In this document: positions 1 to 8,473 of the stretch, one piece after another | Position numbering within the stretch: position 1 is the first letter of the stretch | Layout: every line of letters starts with the position of its first letter | Source of the DNA: Streptosporangium violaceochromogenes | GTDB taxonomy: Bacteria > Actinomycetota > Actinomycetes > Streptosporangiales > Streptosporangiaceae | Direction of reading: 5' to 3' | Length of the DNA: 64,000 nucleotides | Assembly: GCF_014654615.1 (NCBI RefSeq) | Contig: NZ_BNBB01000016.1 | Location: 83,619 to 147,618, forward strand | The notes under the pieces: generated by a model | Seen by the model: the letters and a program-made list of their open reading frames with translations, nothing else | Told to the model about the DNA's origin: nothing | The model's database searches: none | Made by a program: the position numbers and the translations under genes

Positions 1-40
1 CTCTTTCGGCCCGGGCGGGGAACGCGACGCCGGGTGGCGC

Positions 41-79
41 CCGGAGGCCGGTCGGACGGCTTCGCCGACCGGCCTCCGG
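41..79. terminator. Perfect 15-bp stem-loop, terminator-like
   Basis: Positions 41-55 are the exact reverse complement of 65-79, with a 9-nt loop between them. There is no U-tract on either side. It lies in the gene-free first 300 bases and could end a transcript entering from the left or the leftward gene that stops at 303. The rest of 1-302 shows no convincing gene. Confidence 0.5.
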
Positions 80-302
80 GCCGTGACGGAGGCGCGCGAT
101 GAGCCCAACGGGCGTCATCGCCGCCGGGCAGACCCGCCAGGCCTCACCGTTCGGTACGGCCGGCGGGTCGCGGCCGTCTGGACGCCTGAGACCTGAGACG
201 CCTGGGACGATGCGGAGCACCGGTCCGCGGTGGGGCGCCGCTCGCGGCCTTCGCGAGCGAAGAACCGCGGGCCGGTCCGCCCCCCGCCGGCCCCGCCGAG
301 GG

Positions 303-1634
303 TCACTCCTCGGGGGGCGTGGGGGTGCTGCGGACACGCCCGAAGGGCGGTGCCGACCCCTCGTCGCCCTCAGCGGCCCGGTGGGTGTCGGTCCGGGTCT
401 CCCCGAGGCCGGCGGCGTCACCGCCGGCGTCGTCGGCGGGGCCGTCCGAGGGGCCGCCGGGGCCGGTCCCACCGGCCCGGCGCGAGGACGCGGACCTCTC
501 GCCGACCACGCCCATCGGCTGGGTGTCGGCGTCGCGGTCGCTCACCTTCGGGCCCAGGCCCCCCGGGGGAGCCGGGGAGGGGTCCTCGCCCGCCTGCCGG
601 GGCTTCCGCCCGGAGGCGTCGTCCGGTACGGCCTTGCGGGCCGGGGTCTCCCGCGCGGCGCCGCGGGGCGGATGCACGAGCAGGTCGCCCTGCCGGGGGC
701 GGATCAGGTCACCCCAGCGGACCGGTCTGGCCGGCTCGGAGTCCTTGGGGGCCTCAGACGCCTCGCCGGGCGCGGAGGGCGCGGAGGGCACGGGAGGCTC
801 GGTGATCTCGGGGGTCTCCGGCGCGGGGGTGGGACCGACCACCGGGACGGCCGCCGGGAGGTCGTGGTGCGGGGCCGACTCAAGCGGAGGCGCGGCCCGG
901 GGGTCCAGCGTCACCTCGGCCGGGGAAGGGCCGGGGGAGTCGGGGACGGCGGAGCGGGGCGGGGGAACGGCGTGGTCGCGCCGCACGGGGTATTCGGCGG
1001 TCGGCAGGTCCGCCCCGGAGGCCGCGGGTAGCTCGGGTGCCTCGAAGACCCCGGGAACCCCGGAGACCCCGAAGGGCTCCGGGAAGGGCACGATGTCACC
1101 GGCGTCACCGGTGGCGACGACGGGACCGGACGTGGTCGCGTCGACGGAGGCCCTGCGGGTGGCGGCGTAACCGATCAGGAGAAACCACAGCCACAGGGCC
1201 AGGGTCAGCGCCACCCACGGGGCGACGGCGACCGCGATCGCCGCCCGCCGTACGTCGACCTCGGCCCGGGTGGCGGTGGACACCTCCGCGGCGGCGGCGC
1301 CGGCGAACAGCAGCACCAGGACCACACCCGCCTGCAGGCGGGCCGGCCGCCGCCCGCCCCGCAGCAGCACCGCGGAGATCAGCGCGATGGCCAGCAGGGC
1401 GTCGAAGGCCGCGGGGTAGAGGAAGGCGAACCGCGCGGGGGCCTCACCGGCGAGGGCGAGGCGGCGCAGGTCCTCGAAGGAGAGCACGCACGCGGCGGCG
1501 GCCAGCGCGGTCACGCCGACCCCGACGAGGGCGATCCCGGCGTGGCGCGCGGCGACGGTCGCCCGGCTCGGCCGGGCGGGCGGTGGGGACGGGCGGGAGA
1601 TCGCGTCTGCCGCCGCGGGGGGTTTCACGTCCAT
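303..1634 (-). CDS. DUF2637-like membrane protein with long disordered tail
   Basis: This 443-residue protein has four hydrophobic segments, at about residues 31-51, 69-92, 98-115 and 132-156. They are followed by a cytoplasmic-looking tail of about 280 residues rich in Pro, Ala, Gly, Glu and Asp. The arrangement resembles the actinobacterial DUF2637/SpdA-like proteins, some of which are linked to plasmid spread and some of which are chromosomal with no known role. It is read leftward, away from cysS, with about 200 bases between the starts. The ATG start has no clear Shine-Dalgarno sequence. Family assignment rests on topology and recollection, so the function stays open. Confidence 0.7.
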   Translation of the reverse strand: MDVKPPAAADAISRPSPPPARPSRATVAARHAGIALVGVGVTALAAAACVLSFEDLRRLALAGEAPARFAFLYPAAFDALLAIALISAVLLRGGRRPARLQAGVVLVLLFAGAAAAEVSTATRAEVDVRRAAIAVAVAPWVALTLALWLWFLLIGYAATRRASVDATTSGPVVATGDAGDIVPFPEPFGVSGVPGVFEAPELPAASGADLPTAEYPVRRDHAVPPPRSAVPDSPGPSPAEVTLDPRAAPPLESAPHHDLPAAVPVVGPTPAPETPEITEPPVPSAPSAPGEASEAPKDSEPARPVRWGDLIRPRQGDLLVHPPRGAARETPARKAVPDDASGRKPRQAGEDPSPAPPGGLGPKVSDRDADTQPMGVVGERSASSRRAGGTGPGGPSDGPADDAGGDAAGLGETRTDTHRAAEGDEGSAPPFGRVRSTPTPPEE

Positions 1635-1831
1635 GACGCTTCGAGCCTACAGAATCGGCCTCTGGAGTGATCTGCGGACACGGACACGGGCGCGTCGTGC
1701 CGAGGCACCCGCCCCCTTACCCCCGTGAGGCGGGCCGCATTACCGGTCGTTGTTATAAAAAGTGCTACCGGGTAACCTCAACGTCCCGTAACCCGCCTTG
1801 TGAGGTGAGGTGAGGCATTAACCTTGCCTCC

Positions 1832-3229
1832 GTGAGCCTGCACCTATACGACACCAGCGTACGTACGGTCCGCGAGTTCGTTCCGGTCGAGTCCGGCCGG
1901 GCGTCGATCTACCTGTGTGGTGCCACCGTGCAGGCTCCTCCGCACATCGGTCACATCCGCTCCGGCGTCAACTTCGACGTGCTCCGCCGGTGGATGATCC
2001 GTTCGGGCTACGAGGTGACCTTCTGCCGCAACGTCACCGACATCGACGACAAGATCATTCGGGTCGCGGCGGCCGAGGGCGTGCCGTGGTTCGTGGTCGC
2101 CGAGCGTAACCAGCGCGCCTTCACCTGGGCCTACCAGACGCTCGGCTGCCTGCCGCCGACCGTCGAGCCGAGGGCCACCGGCCACGTGCCGGAGATGATC
2201 GAGCTGATGGAGCGGCTGATCGCGGCCGGTCACGCCTACGTCTCCGGAGGAGACGTCTACTTCGACGTGATGTCCTACGCCGACAGGTACGGCTCGCTGT
2301 CCAACCAGCGGCTTGACAACCTCCGGGCCGCCGGCGACACCGACGACGAGACGGCCAAGCGAGACCCGCGTGACTTCGCGCTGTGGAAGGGCGAGAAGCC
2401 CGGCGAGCCGACCTGGCCGACCCCCTGGGGGCGCGGCCGTCCCGGCTGGCACCTGGAGTGCTCGGCCATGGCGACGAAATACCTCGGGCCGACCTTCGAC
2501 ATCCACGGCGGCGGCGTCGACCTGATCTTCCCGCACCACGAGAACGAGCTGACCCAGTCGCAGGCGGCCGGCGACGGCTTCGCGCGCTACTGGATGCACA
2601 ACGGCATGCTCAAGATCGGCGCGGAGAAGATGAGCAAGTCGCTCGGCAACTCCCTGCTGATCCCCGAGGTGACCAAGAAGATCCGGCCGGTCGAGCTCCG
2701 CTATTACCTGGCCGCCCCGCACTACCGCTCCGCGATCGAATACTCCGAGGAGGCGCTCTCCGAGGCAGCCGCGGCCTACCAGCGCATCGAGGGCTTCGTC
2801 ACCCGGGCGGCCGAGGTGATCCACGACGTGGACGCGCACGCGCCGCTGCCCCAGGCGTTCACCGACGCCCTCGACGACGACCTGGGCACCCCGCAGGCGC
2901 TCGCCGTGGTGCACGAGGTGGTCAAGGAGGGCAACGTCGCGCTGGCCCAGGGCAACAAGGAACAGGTTGCCCGGTTGCTGGCCGAGACGCAGAACATGCT
3001 CGACGTGCTCGGCCTGGACCCGCGCTCGGAGCAGTGGCGCTCCTGTGGCGGCGACTCCGGCCTGCGCTCCACGGTGGACGCGCTGGTCGGCGTGGCCCTG
3101 GAGCAGCGCCAGGCCGCGCGGGCCCGCAGGGATTTCACCGCCGCCGACGGCATCCGTGACCAGCTCGCCCGGGCCGGGATCGTCGTGGAGGACACCCCCC
3201 AGGGCCCTCGGTGGGAACTGTCACGTTAG
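1832..3229 (+). CDS. cysS: Cysteinyl-tRNA synthetase
   Basis: CysS charges tRNA-Cys with cysteine in the cytoplasm. The 465-residue length is normal. The class I HIGH motif reads PPHIGHIRS (residues 36-44) and KMSKS is at 266-270. Cys29 and the Cys in WHLECSAM are probable zinc ligands. The start is GTG; the preceding AT-rich stretch (about 1748-1763) is the likely promoter area, and short gtgag repeats lie at 1800-1813. In Streptomyces and mycobacteria ispD/ispF precede cysS; here a divergent membrane-protein gene does. rlmB follows after 22 bases, so the two are probably cotranscribed. The MshC ligase is a relative, but length and synteny favour CysS. Confidence 0.95.
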   Translation: MSLHLYDTSVRTVREFVPVESGRASIYLCGATVQAPPHIGHIRSGVNFDVLRRWMIRSGYEVTFCRNVTDIDDKIIRVAAAEGVPWFVVAERNQRAFTWAYQTLGCLPPTVEPRATGHVPEMIELMERLIAAGHAYVSGGDVYFDVMSYADRYGSLSNQRLDNLRAAGDTDDETAKRDPRDFALWKGEKPGEPTWPTPWGRGRPGWHLECSAMATKYLGPTFDIHGGGVDLIFPHHENELTQSQAAGDGFARYWMHNGMLKIGAEKMSKSLGNSLLIPEVTKKIRPVELRYYLAAPHYRSAIEYSEEALSEAAAAYQRIEGFVTRAAEVIHDVDAHAPLPQAFTDALDDDLGTPQALAVVHEVVKEGNVALAQGNKEQVARLLAETQNMLDVLGLDPRSEQWRSCGGDSGLRSTVDALVGVALEQRQAARARRDFTAADGIRDQLARAGIVVEDTPQGPRWELSR

Positions 3230-3251
3230 AAGCGGCCCTACTCTAGACACC

Positions 3252-4223
3252 ATGGCTGGTGGCGGCAGAGGGTCCGGGCGACCCGCGAAGAAGAAGAGTC
3301 CGACCAAGGGCACGGGGGGTAACAACCGCCGCGGCCTGGAGGGCAAGGGGGCGACCCCGCCGGCGCACATGCGCCACTGGCACAAGGACAAGGTGCGCGC
3401 CGAACGGGCCGAGCGGGCCGAGAAGACCGGTCGTCCGGTCTCCTCCTCCCGCCCCGTGTCCCGCACCCGGCGGAGCGAGGACGCCCCCGAGTACATCGGG
3501 GGCCGTAACCCCGTGCTGGAGGCGCTGCGCGCCGGCGTGCCCGCGAACGTGCTGTACGTCGCCCTGCGCATCGACAACGACGAGCGGGTCAGGGAGGCCC
3601 TCCACCTCGCCGCCGCCCGGGGAGTCGCGCTTCTGGAGGTCGGCAGGGAGAAGCTGGACCGTCTCACGGAGGGGGCGATCCACCAGGGGGTCGCCCTGCA
3701 GATCCCGGCCTATGAGTACGCCCACCCCGAAGACCTCGTCCACGCCGCCCAGGAGGCCGCGGAGGTGCCGATGATCGTCGCCCTCGACGGCGTCACCGAC
3801 CCGCGCAACCTCGGCGCCATCGCCCGCTCCGCCACCGCCTTCGGCGCCCACGGCCTGCTCGTCCCCGCTCGCCGTTCGGCCGGGGTGACCGGCGGCGCCT
3901 GGAAGACCTCCGCCGGCACGCTGGCCACCCTCCCGGTCGCCCGTGCCGCCAACCTGACCGCGGCCCTGCGCGACTACCGCGAGGCGGGCCTGTTCGTCGT
4001 CGGCCTGGACGGTGAGGGCACACTCGACATCGAGGACGCCAACCTCCTCGACGGCCCCCTGGTCGTCGTCGTGGGCTCGGAGGGCAGAGGGCTGTCGCGT
4101 CTCGTCCGCGAATCCTGTGACCTGGTCGCCCGCATCCCCATGAGCGCCGCCGCCGAGTCGCTCAACGCCGGCGTCGCCGCGGGCATCGCCCTCTACGAGG
4201 TGGCCCGCCACCGCCGCCGCTAG
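3252..4223 (+). CDS. rlmB: 23S rRNA (guanosine-2'-O-)-methyltransferase, SpoU/TrmH family
   Basis: RlmB-type enzymes 2'-O-methylate a guanosine of 23S rRNA. The protein is 323 residues with a basic N-terminal extension (about 75 residues, Lys/Arg-rich) that may bind RNA. A substrate-binding domain follows (YIGGRNPVLEALRAG near residue 80), then the SPOUT knot domain. The three SpoU motifs are visible: NLGAIARSATAFG, VVVVGSEGRGLSRLV and PMSAAAESLNAGVAAGIALY. The ATG at 3252 was chosen because it begins the Gly/Lys-rich tail typical of actinobacterial homologues and follows cysS closely; the same frame stays open into cysS. Exact target nucleotide is not provable from sequence. Confidence 0.92.
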   Translation: MAGGGRGSGRPAKKKSPTKGTGGNNRRGLEGKGATPPAHMRHWHKDKVRAERAERAEKTGRPVSSSRPVSRTRRSEDAPEYIGGRNPVLEALRAGVPANVLYVALRIDNDERVREALHLAAARGVALLEVGREKLDRLTEGAIHQGVALQIPAYEYAHPEDLVHAAQEAAEVPMIVALDGVTDPRNLGAIARSATAFGAHGLLVPARRSAGVTGGAWKTSAGTLATLPVARAANLTAALRDYREAGLFVVGLDGEGTLDIEDANLLDGPLVVVVGSEGRGLSRLVRESCDLVARIPMSAAAESLNAGVAAGIALYEVARHRRR

Positions 4224-4286
4224 GGGTTCGGCCGTACAATCGGTGACGCCCGGGTCGTAACCCGACTACACTCGTCAAACGACCGT

Positions 4287-4359
4287 GCCGACGTAGCTCA
4301 ATCGGCAGAGCGACAGTCTTGTAAACTGTAGGTCAGGGGTTCGATTCCCCTCGTCGGCT
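4287..4359 (+). tRNA. tRNA-Thr (anticodon UGU)
   Basis: The 7-bp acceptor stem pairs 4287-4293 with 4352-4358. The anticodon stem acagt/actgt closes the loop cttgtaa, giving anticodon TGT at 4320-4322. The T-loop is ggttcgattcc and the discriminator base is U. CCA is not encoded. A TACACT -10 box at 4267-4272 lies about 14 bases upstream, with a loose -35 near 4242-4248, so the tRNA probably has its own promoter. Confidence 0.97.
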
Positions 4360-4369
4360 CGCAGTTCGG

Positions 4370-4405
4370 AGGCCCTGTCCGGAGATCATCCGGGTGGGGC
4401 CTTCT
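4370..4405 (+). terminator. Terminator of tRNA-Thr
   Basis: Bases 4370-4382 pair with 4390-4402 in a 13-bp stem that includes two G-U pairs, with a 7-nt loop. It is followed by a short T-rich run. It starts 10 bases after the tRNA. Confidence 0.75.
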
Positions 4406-4471
4406 GGTCGTCTGGGGGACGTCTGGGCGGGGGCCGTCAAGCGGGTCGGTGGGAGCGGTTGTTCACTGGCC

Positions 4472-4609
4472 ATGAGTGAGACCAAACGCGGCGTCAAGTC
4501 CGGCCACGGCATGGCGGTCGCCGGACGCGTTCTCGGCTACATCTTCGTTGTCCCCGCCCTCAGCATCTCGACGACGGTGGGGATCGGCTCCACCCTCCAG
4601 GGTCCCTGA
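4472..4609 (+). CDS. Possible small membrane protein (45 aa)
   Basis: The ATG at 4472 opens a 45-residue frame with a Lys/Arg-containing N-terminus and one hydrophobic stretch at about residues 18-36 (RVLGYIFVVPALSIS). No strong Shine-Dalgarno sequence precedes it. Codon third positions are GC-rich as in neighbouring genes. It is not a recognised family, and a chance reading frame is a real alternative. The 283 bases between its stop and the VOC gene show nothing else convincing. Confidence 0.3.
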   Translation: MSETKRGVKSGHGMAVAGRVLGYIFVVPALSISTTVGIGSTLQGP

Positions 4610-4892
4610 CGACCCGGCGGCCTCGCCGCCGGACTCAACGGCTGTCCGCGCGAAACGCTCGGCCGGGCTGTCCCGGCCGAGCATCTGGTCGAGCTTCCGG
4701 CGGCAGCCGGTTGATCGGCTTTGGACCCGCCGGAACGCGCCGGACCCGGGCCCCCGCCGTTTCCGGGCCTCGCGGCGCCCGTGTGCGGATTTCGCCTTCT
4801 CCGGGGGCGGAGCCGCCGTCCTCGCGCTTCGCGGCCGTGTCGCCGTGGAAAAACCGATGGACCGGAACCGCGAAGGGGCCCAGGATTGCAGG

Positions 4893-5282
4893 ATGGACCT
4901 TCGCATTCAGTGCCTCTGCGTCGACACGAACGATCCGGCGAGCCTTGCGAGCTTCTGGGAGGCCGCGCTGGGCTGGCGGCGCACCCATGAACAGCCTGAC
5001 GAGGTCGCGCTGGAGCCTCCGGCGGGCACCCCGGAGGACGGAGTTGTCCCGGATCTTCTTTTCCTGCGTGTCCCCGAGGGGAAGCGGGGCAAGAACAGGC
5101 TCCACCTGGACCTGCGGCCGAAGGACCAGGCGGCGGAGGTGGCCCGGCTTGAGGGGCTCGGTGCGCGGCGTGTCGACGTCGGTCAGGGGGGTGACGTCAG
5201 CTGGGTGGTGATGGCCGATCCGGATGGAAACGAGTTCTGTGTGCTCCGGGCGCTGCGGCCCGAGGAATCGGCCGGGGGCTGA
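4893..5282 (+). CDS. VOC-family (glyoxalase/bleomycin-resistance-like) protein
   Basis: This 129-residue protein fits one vicinal-oxygen-chelate unit: a beta strand start (MDLRIQCLCVDTNDP), the DPASLASFWEAALGW segment and a C-terminal PDGNEFCVL motif with a candidate metal-ligand Glu. VOC proteins include glyoxalases, dioxygenases and antibiotic-binding proteins, so the substrate cannot be named. The Glyoxalase_6-like subgroup seems closest. The frame stays open far upstream, but ATG 4893 begins exactly at the first VOC strand. It is convergent with the serine hydrolase gene; 71 bases separate the stops. Confidence 0.8.
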   Translation: MDLRIQCLCVDTNDPASLASFWEAALGWRRTHEQPDEVALEPPAGTPEDGVVPDLLFLRVPEGKRGKNRLHLDLRPKDQAAEVARLEGLGARRVDVGQGGDVSWVVMADPDGNEFCVLRALRPEESAGG

Positions 5283-5353
5283 ACGCCCGGTCCACGGCTC
5301 GGTGGCGGCCCGTTGAAGGCGATTTATCCAGGAATGCCTGGTCTGGTACTGAG

Positions 5354-6754
5354 TCATCTCCTCTTGGCGCCGGCTCGTGGGTTGACGCGGCAGTTGGTGT
5401 GGAGGTAGCGCGCGGCTCCGTCTCCGAAGTCGTGGATCGCGACGGTCTGGGGGTCCTCAAGGGGGTCGTCCGAGAGCATCAGGAAGTGCGTGTCGCTTAT
5501 CGGAAGCAGTTCGTATTCGACGCGCTCCGGTTGACGGAGGAAGCGTGCGTGCAGGGGGTCCGGGACGAAGGTGAGGTGAAGCCGCCCGCCCGCGGCCTTC
5601 ACCTCGTATCGGGTGCCGGGCCGTTCGTAGACACCTTCGTATCGCGCCGGATCGAGCCTCAGGGCCGGGTCGGGCTTGGGCAGGTCGGGGATCGTGGCCG
5701 CGCCGAGGCCGGTCAGGATTTCGTTGAACACCTTCCTGTAGAGGCTGTCTCGCGGTCCTCCGTTCGTCAGCATCGCGATGGCGATGTTCGAGTCCGGGAG
5801 GATTCTCAGACGGGCGTTCTGGCCGACGGTGCTGCCGTCGTGCGCGTACACGGTCTCGCCCTGCCAGCGAGCCGTGACGAGGCCGAGGGCCCACTCCGAT
5901 CCGAACGTGTACGGGTCGGGCACGGGGACACGGGACCGCGTCATCTCGCGGACGGCCTCGGCCGAGACGATCCGTGTTCCGTCCGGCGCCCTGCCCCCGT
6001 CGAGGAGGACATGGGCCATCGTGAGGACCTCCCGGGCGGTTGAGGTGATGTTGCCTCCGGGGCCGAAGGCACGTGGCAGGTGGCTCAGAGGGGAGACGAC
6101 GGGGCCCTCGTCGAGGGAGTGAATCAGATGCCCCGTCGCCGCCCGGTCCCGGTCCACCTGCTCGTGCCGGCTGCCGGTGCCGGTCAGTCGCAGGGGGGTG
6201 AAGAGGCGGTCCCTCATGATGTCGTCCCACCCCTTGCCGTCGATCACCTCCATGACGCGCGCGAGGATCGCGTAGCCCAGGGCCGCGCTGTAACCGTGGG
6301 TGTGCCCCAGAGGATGGACCTGGGGCGCGTCGGCGATGTTCGCGACCATGCGTTCGTACACGTCGTCGTCCTCGCCGGGATCTCCGTACTCCTCCTCGAT
6401 GCCGTTCGTGTGGTTCAGCAGGTGACGGGGGGTGAGGCGGGCGCCGGTCTCGGGGTCGGCGACCTTGAGGCCGGGGAGGTAGGTCCGTACCGGTTCGTCC
6501 AGGCCGGCCTTCCCCTCGTCGACGAGTCGCATGAAGGCCAGGGCCGTCCAGGTCTTGGTCAGGGAGCCGCACTGGTAGACGGTGTCGGTCGTCGCGGGTT
6601 CCCGTGTGGACAGGTCCTTGACGCCGACGGCGAAGTCGGTGATCTCTCCGTCGCGGAGGATGCCGATCGCGGCGCTCGGGATCCGGTATTCCGCGAGGAG
6701 ATCGGAGATCCGGGCGCGGAGCCGAGCGGTGTCCACTTCTGTTTTCTCCGTCAA
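5354..6754 (-). CDS. Serine hydrolase, class C beta-lactamase / D-alanyl-D-alanine peptidase family
   Basis: The 466-residue protein has the penicillin-binding-like fold. The SxxK motif is SLTK at residues 64-67. The second motif is Tyr155-Ser-Ala rather than Tyr-x-Asn, and the third appears as HDG in AHDGSTVGQ. From about residue 355 a C-terminal beta domain resembles those following many beta-lactamase-related esterases and peptidases. No signal peptide is visible, so it is probably cytoplasmic. Family members cleave esters or D-amino acid peptides; the loss of Asn in motif 2 argues against a true beta-lactamase. It lies 79 bases downstream of a small gene on the same strand and may share its transcript. 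Confidence 0.85.
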   Translation of the reverse strand: MTEKTEVDTARLRARISDLLAEYRIPSAAIGILRDGEITDFAVGVKDLSTREPATTDTVYQCGSLTKTWTALAFMRLVDEGKAGLDEPVRTYLPGLKVADPETGARLTPRHLLNHTNGIEEEYGDPGEDDDVYERMVANIADAPQVHPLGHTHGYSAALGYAILARVMEVIDGKGWDDIMRDRLFTPLRLTGTGSRHEQVDRDRAATGHLIHSLDEGPVVSPLSHLPRAFGPGGNITSTAREVLTMAHVLLDGGRAPDGTRIVSAEAVREMTRSRVPVPDPYTFGSEWALGLVTARWQGETVYAHDGSTVGQNARLRILPDSNIAIAMLTNGGPRDSLYRKVFNEILTGLGAATIPDLPKPDPALRLDPARYEGVYERPGTRYEVKAAGGRLHLTFVPDPLHARFLRQPERVEYELLPISDTHFLMLSDDPLEDPQTVAIHDFGDGAARYLHTNCRVNPRAGAKRR

Positions 6755-6833
6755 CGGAGCCTCCCTGCCTGGTTCCAGATCCGTGCCGGTGTGGGCCGGG
6801 ACCGGAGGTGCCGCTCCGTCCCGGTGTCGTCGG

Positions 6834-7091
6834 TCATCTCGGCAGGCCGACCGCGTTGGCGGCGTCGGCCTCGAAGCACTCCGTGGTGGCGAAGGGGCCC
6901 GTGTACCTCTCGAAGAGGCTTCTGACGCCGTCGACCGAGTCGTGAACGAGGATGTTCACCGCCCTGGTCCCGTCGGTGCTCGCCACCGCCAGGGGCCACT
7001 TCACCCCTGTGGGCAGGTGGCCGTACGCCTCCTTCAAGGAGTCCCAGAACCCGGCTTCGTCGGAGATCGTGGAAACCGCCATCACGTGCAT
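6834..7091 (-). CDS. Small hypothetical protein (85 aa)
   Basis: The ATG at 7091 is preceded by a good ribosome site (AAGGAGAG, about 7 bases away), which decides the start even though the frame is open further upstream. The 85-residue product begins MHVMAVSTISDEAGFWDS and alternates strands and helices in a way that suggests a ferredoxin-like or dimeric alpha-beta barrel fold. It has no signal peptide or membrane segment. I do not recognise a named family. The serine hydrolase gene follows 79 bases downstream on the same strand, so the two probably form an operon read from the AT-rich region at 7290-7435. Confidence 0.7.
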   Translation of the reverse strand: MHVMAVSTISDEAGFWDSLKEAYGHLPTGVKWPLAVASTDGTRAVNILVHDSVDGVRSLFERYTGPFATTECFEADAANAVGLPR

Positions 7092-7289
7092 CGTCGTTCT
7101 CTCCTTCACAAGGGATGTCGCCGGGCCGGGGCGCCTCGCCCGGTCCGCCGGTCGGGTCCGGGCCCGACCGGCGCCGGCCTGTGCGAGGCATGTCCGGGGC
7201 CTGCCGGGGGTGCGGCCGTCGCGGCCGCTCCGTACGGCTCGCGCGGGCCGACGCCGCCTGCGGGGCGCCACATCCCGGCGGGACCTTTC

Positions 7290-7435
7290 CGACATAGGGA
7301 AAGCTACGTTGCGTTTTAAATATCGTCAACGGCCGGGCGTCGAAAATCGCCATAAAATCCGAGGTAATCGCTGATTGTTGCAATGAAAATGCCGATAAAT
7401 GCAATCCTGTTTGCGGCGGCTGTTGCAATGGGGAG
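7290..7435. promoter_or_regulatory. AT-rich divergent promoter region with repeated TGTTGCAATG
   Basis: Base composition drops sharply here, with runs such as gcgttttaaatatcg and cataaaatcc. The 10-mer TGTTGCAATG occurs at 7376-7385 and again at 7421-7430, 45 bases apart, the second copy next to the regulator gene. Such spacing would suit binding sites for the regulator encoded to the right or for another factor. It sits between genes read in opposite directions. No clean -35/-10 pair could be fixed. Confidence 0.45.
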
Positions 7436-7486
7436 GTGGTGAACGCACACTGGACCGAGCACCCGCCGACACCAGGAGACGAGCCG

Positions 7487-8473
7487 ATGCCCGGAGCCAG
7501 GCTGACCCATGAGGATCGCCGGAGGATCGCGGACTGGGTGGCCGAAGGGCTGGGGTACGCCGAGATCGCCAGGCGGCTGGGCAGGCCGACCTCCACGGTC
7601 AGCCGCGAGGTGGCACGTAACGGCGGGCCCGGTGCCTACCGGGCGGACCACGCCCAGCGGGCCACCGGGCGGCGTGCCCGCAGGCGCGGGCCGGTTCCGG
7701 CCGGCGGGGCCGCGGAGCCACCGGCCGACGGGCCGCCGGACGGGCCGGAGCACCGCTTCGTGGAGCGGTTCGCGACCCTGCTGGCCGGAACCGGCCTTCC
7801 GCGGATGGCCTCCCGGGTGTTCGTCTGCCTGCTCACCTCCGACTCCGGGAGCCTGACGGCCGCCGAGCTGGTGCGCCGGCTCCAGGTCAGCCCGGCGTCG
7901 GTCTCCAAGGCCGTCGGCTACCTGGAGGCGATGAAGCTGGCCGGGCGCCGGTCGGACCCCGGCAGACGCCGCGAGCGGTACGTCGTCGACGACGACGTCT
8001 GGCTCCGGGCGTGGAGGGCCGACACCGGGAAACACACCGAGGTCGCGAAGGCCGCGCGGCGTGGGGTCGAGATCTTCGGCTCCGGCACGCCCGCCGGGGT
8101 CCGGCTGGACCGGATGGGCCTGTTCTTCGCCCGGCTCGGCGAGCACATGGGCGACAGCGGCTTCGCCGACGTCGTCGTGCGTGACGCGCTGACGGTGCTC
8201 GCCGCGCTGGTGTACGCCTCCCGGCCGCTCACCGCGGACGAACTCGCCGCGGCGCTGGGCCGCCCCCCGGAGCGCGTCGCCGACGCCCTGCGGGCGATCG
8301 AGCGGCGTCCGGCCGTCGCCGACCCGCTCACTCTGCGACGCACCGGGTCCGGCGCGTACACCGTCATCCCGAGGCCGGACCGCCTGAGCCCGGCGCAGCG
8401 CCACGCGCTTCGCCCTCCGCGCGGGGCGCCGTCGCCGGGGGGCCGGTTCGGCGCGGGGGGTATACCGCCGTGA
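7487..8473 (+). CDS. DNA-binding regulator with IS30-like HTH plus winged-helix domains
   Basis: The 328-residue protein starts at ATG 7487, 8 bases after AGGAG; an upstream GTG at 7436 sits too close to its own GGAG. Residues about 5-60 match the IS30-transposase type HTH (LTHEDRRRIADWVAEG, then STVSREVARNGG and the YRADHAQRATGRRA tail). A GbsR/MarR-like winged helix follows (FVERFATLLAG through SKAVGYLEAMKLAGRR). A third HTH-like stretch is near the C-terminus (PLTADELAAALGRPPERV). No nuclease domain is present, so this is a regulator and not a transposase. Targets are unknown; the repeats upstream hint at autoregulation. Its last 110 bases overlap the 3' end of the opposing TetR gene. Confidence 0.75.
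   Translation: MPGARLTHEDRRRIADWVAEGLGYAEIARRLGRPTSTVSREVARNGGPGAYRADHAQRATGRRARRRGPVPAGGAAEPPADGPPDGPEHRFVERFATLLAGTGLPRMASRVFVCLLTSDSGSLTAAELVRRLQVSPASVSKAVGYLEAMKLAGRRSDPGRRRERYVVDDDVWLRAWRADTGKHTEVAKAARRGVEIFGSGTPAGVRLDRMGLFFARLGEHMGDSGFADVVVRDALTVLAALVYASRPLTADELAAALGRPPERVADALRAIERRPAVADPLTLRRTGSGAYTVIPRPDRLSPAQRHALRPPRGAPSPGGRFGAGGIPP

Noticed and set aside
1635..1831. T-box or other cysteine-sensing leader before cysS
   Set aside because: No T-box sequence or suitable stems could be found in under 200 bases.
2967..3251. N-terminal extension of rlmB into cysS
   Set aside because: The extension is cysS read in another frame. ATG 3252 gives the expected protein.
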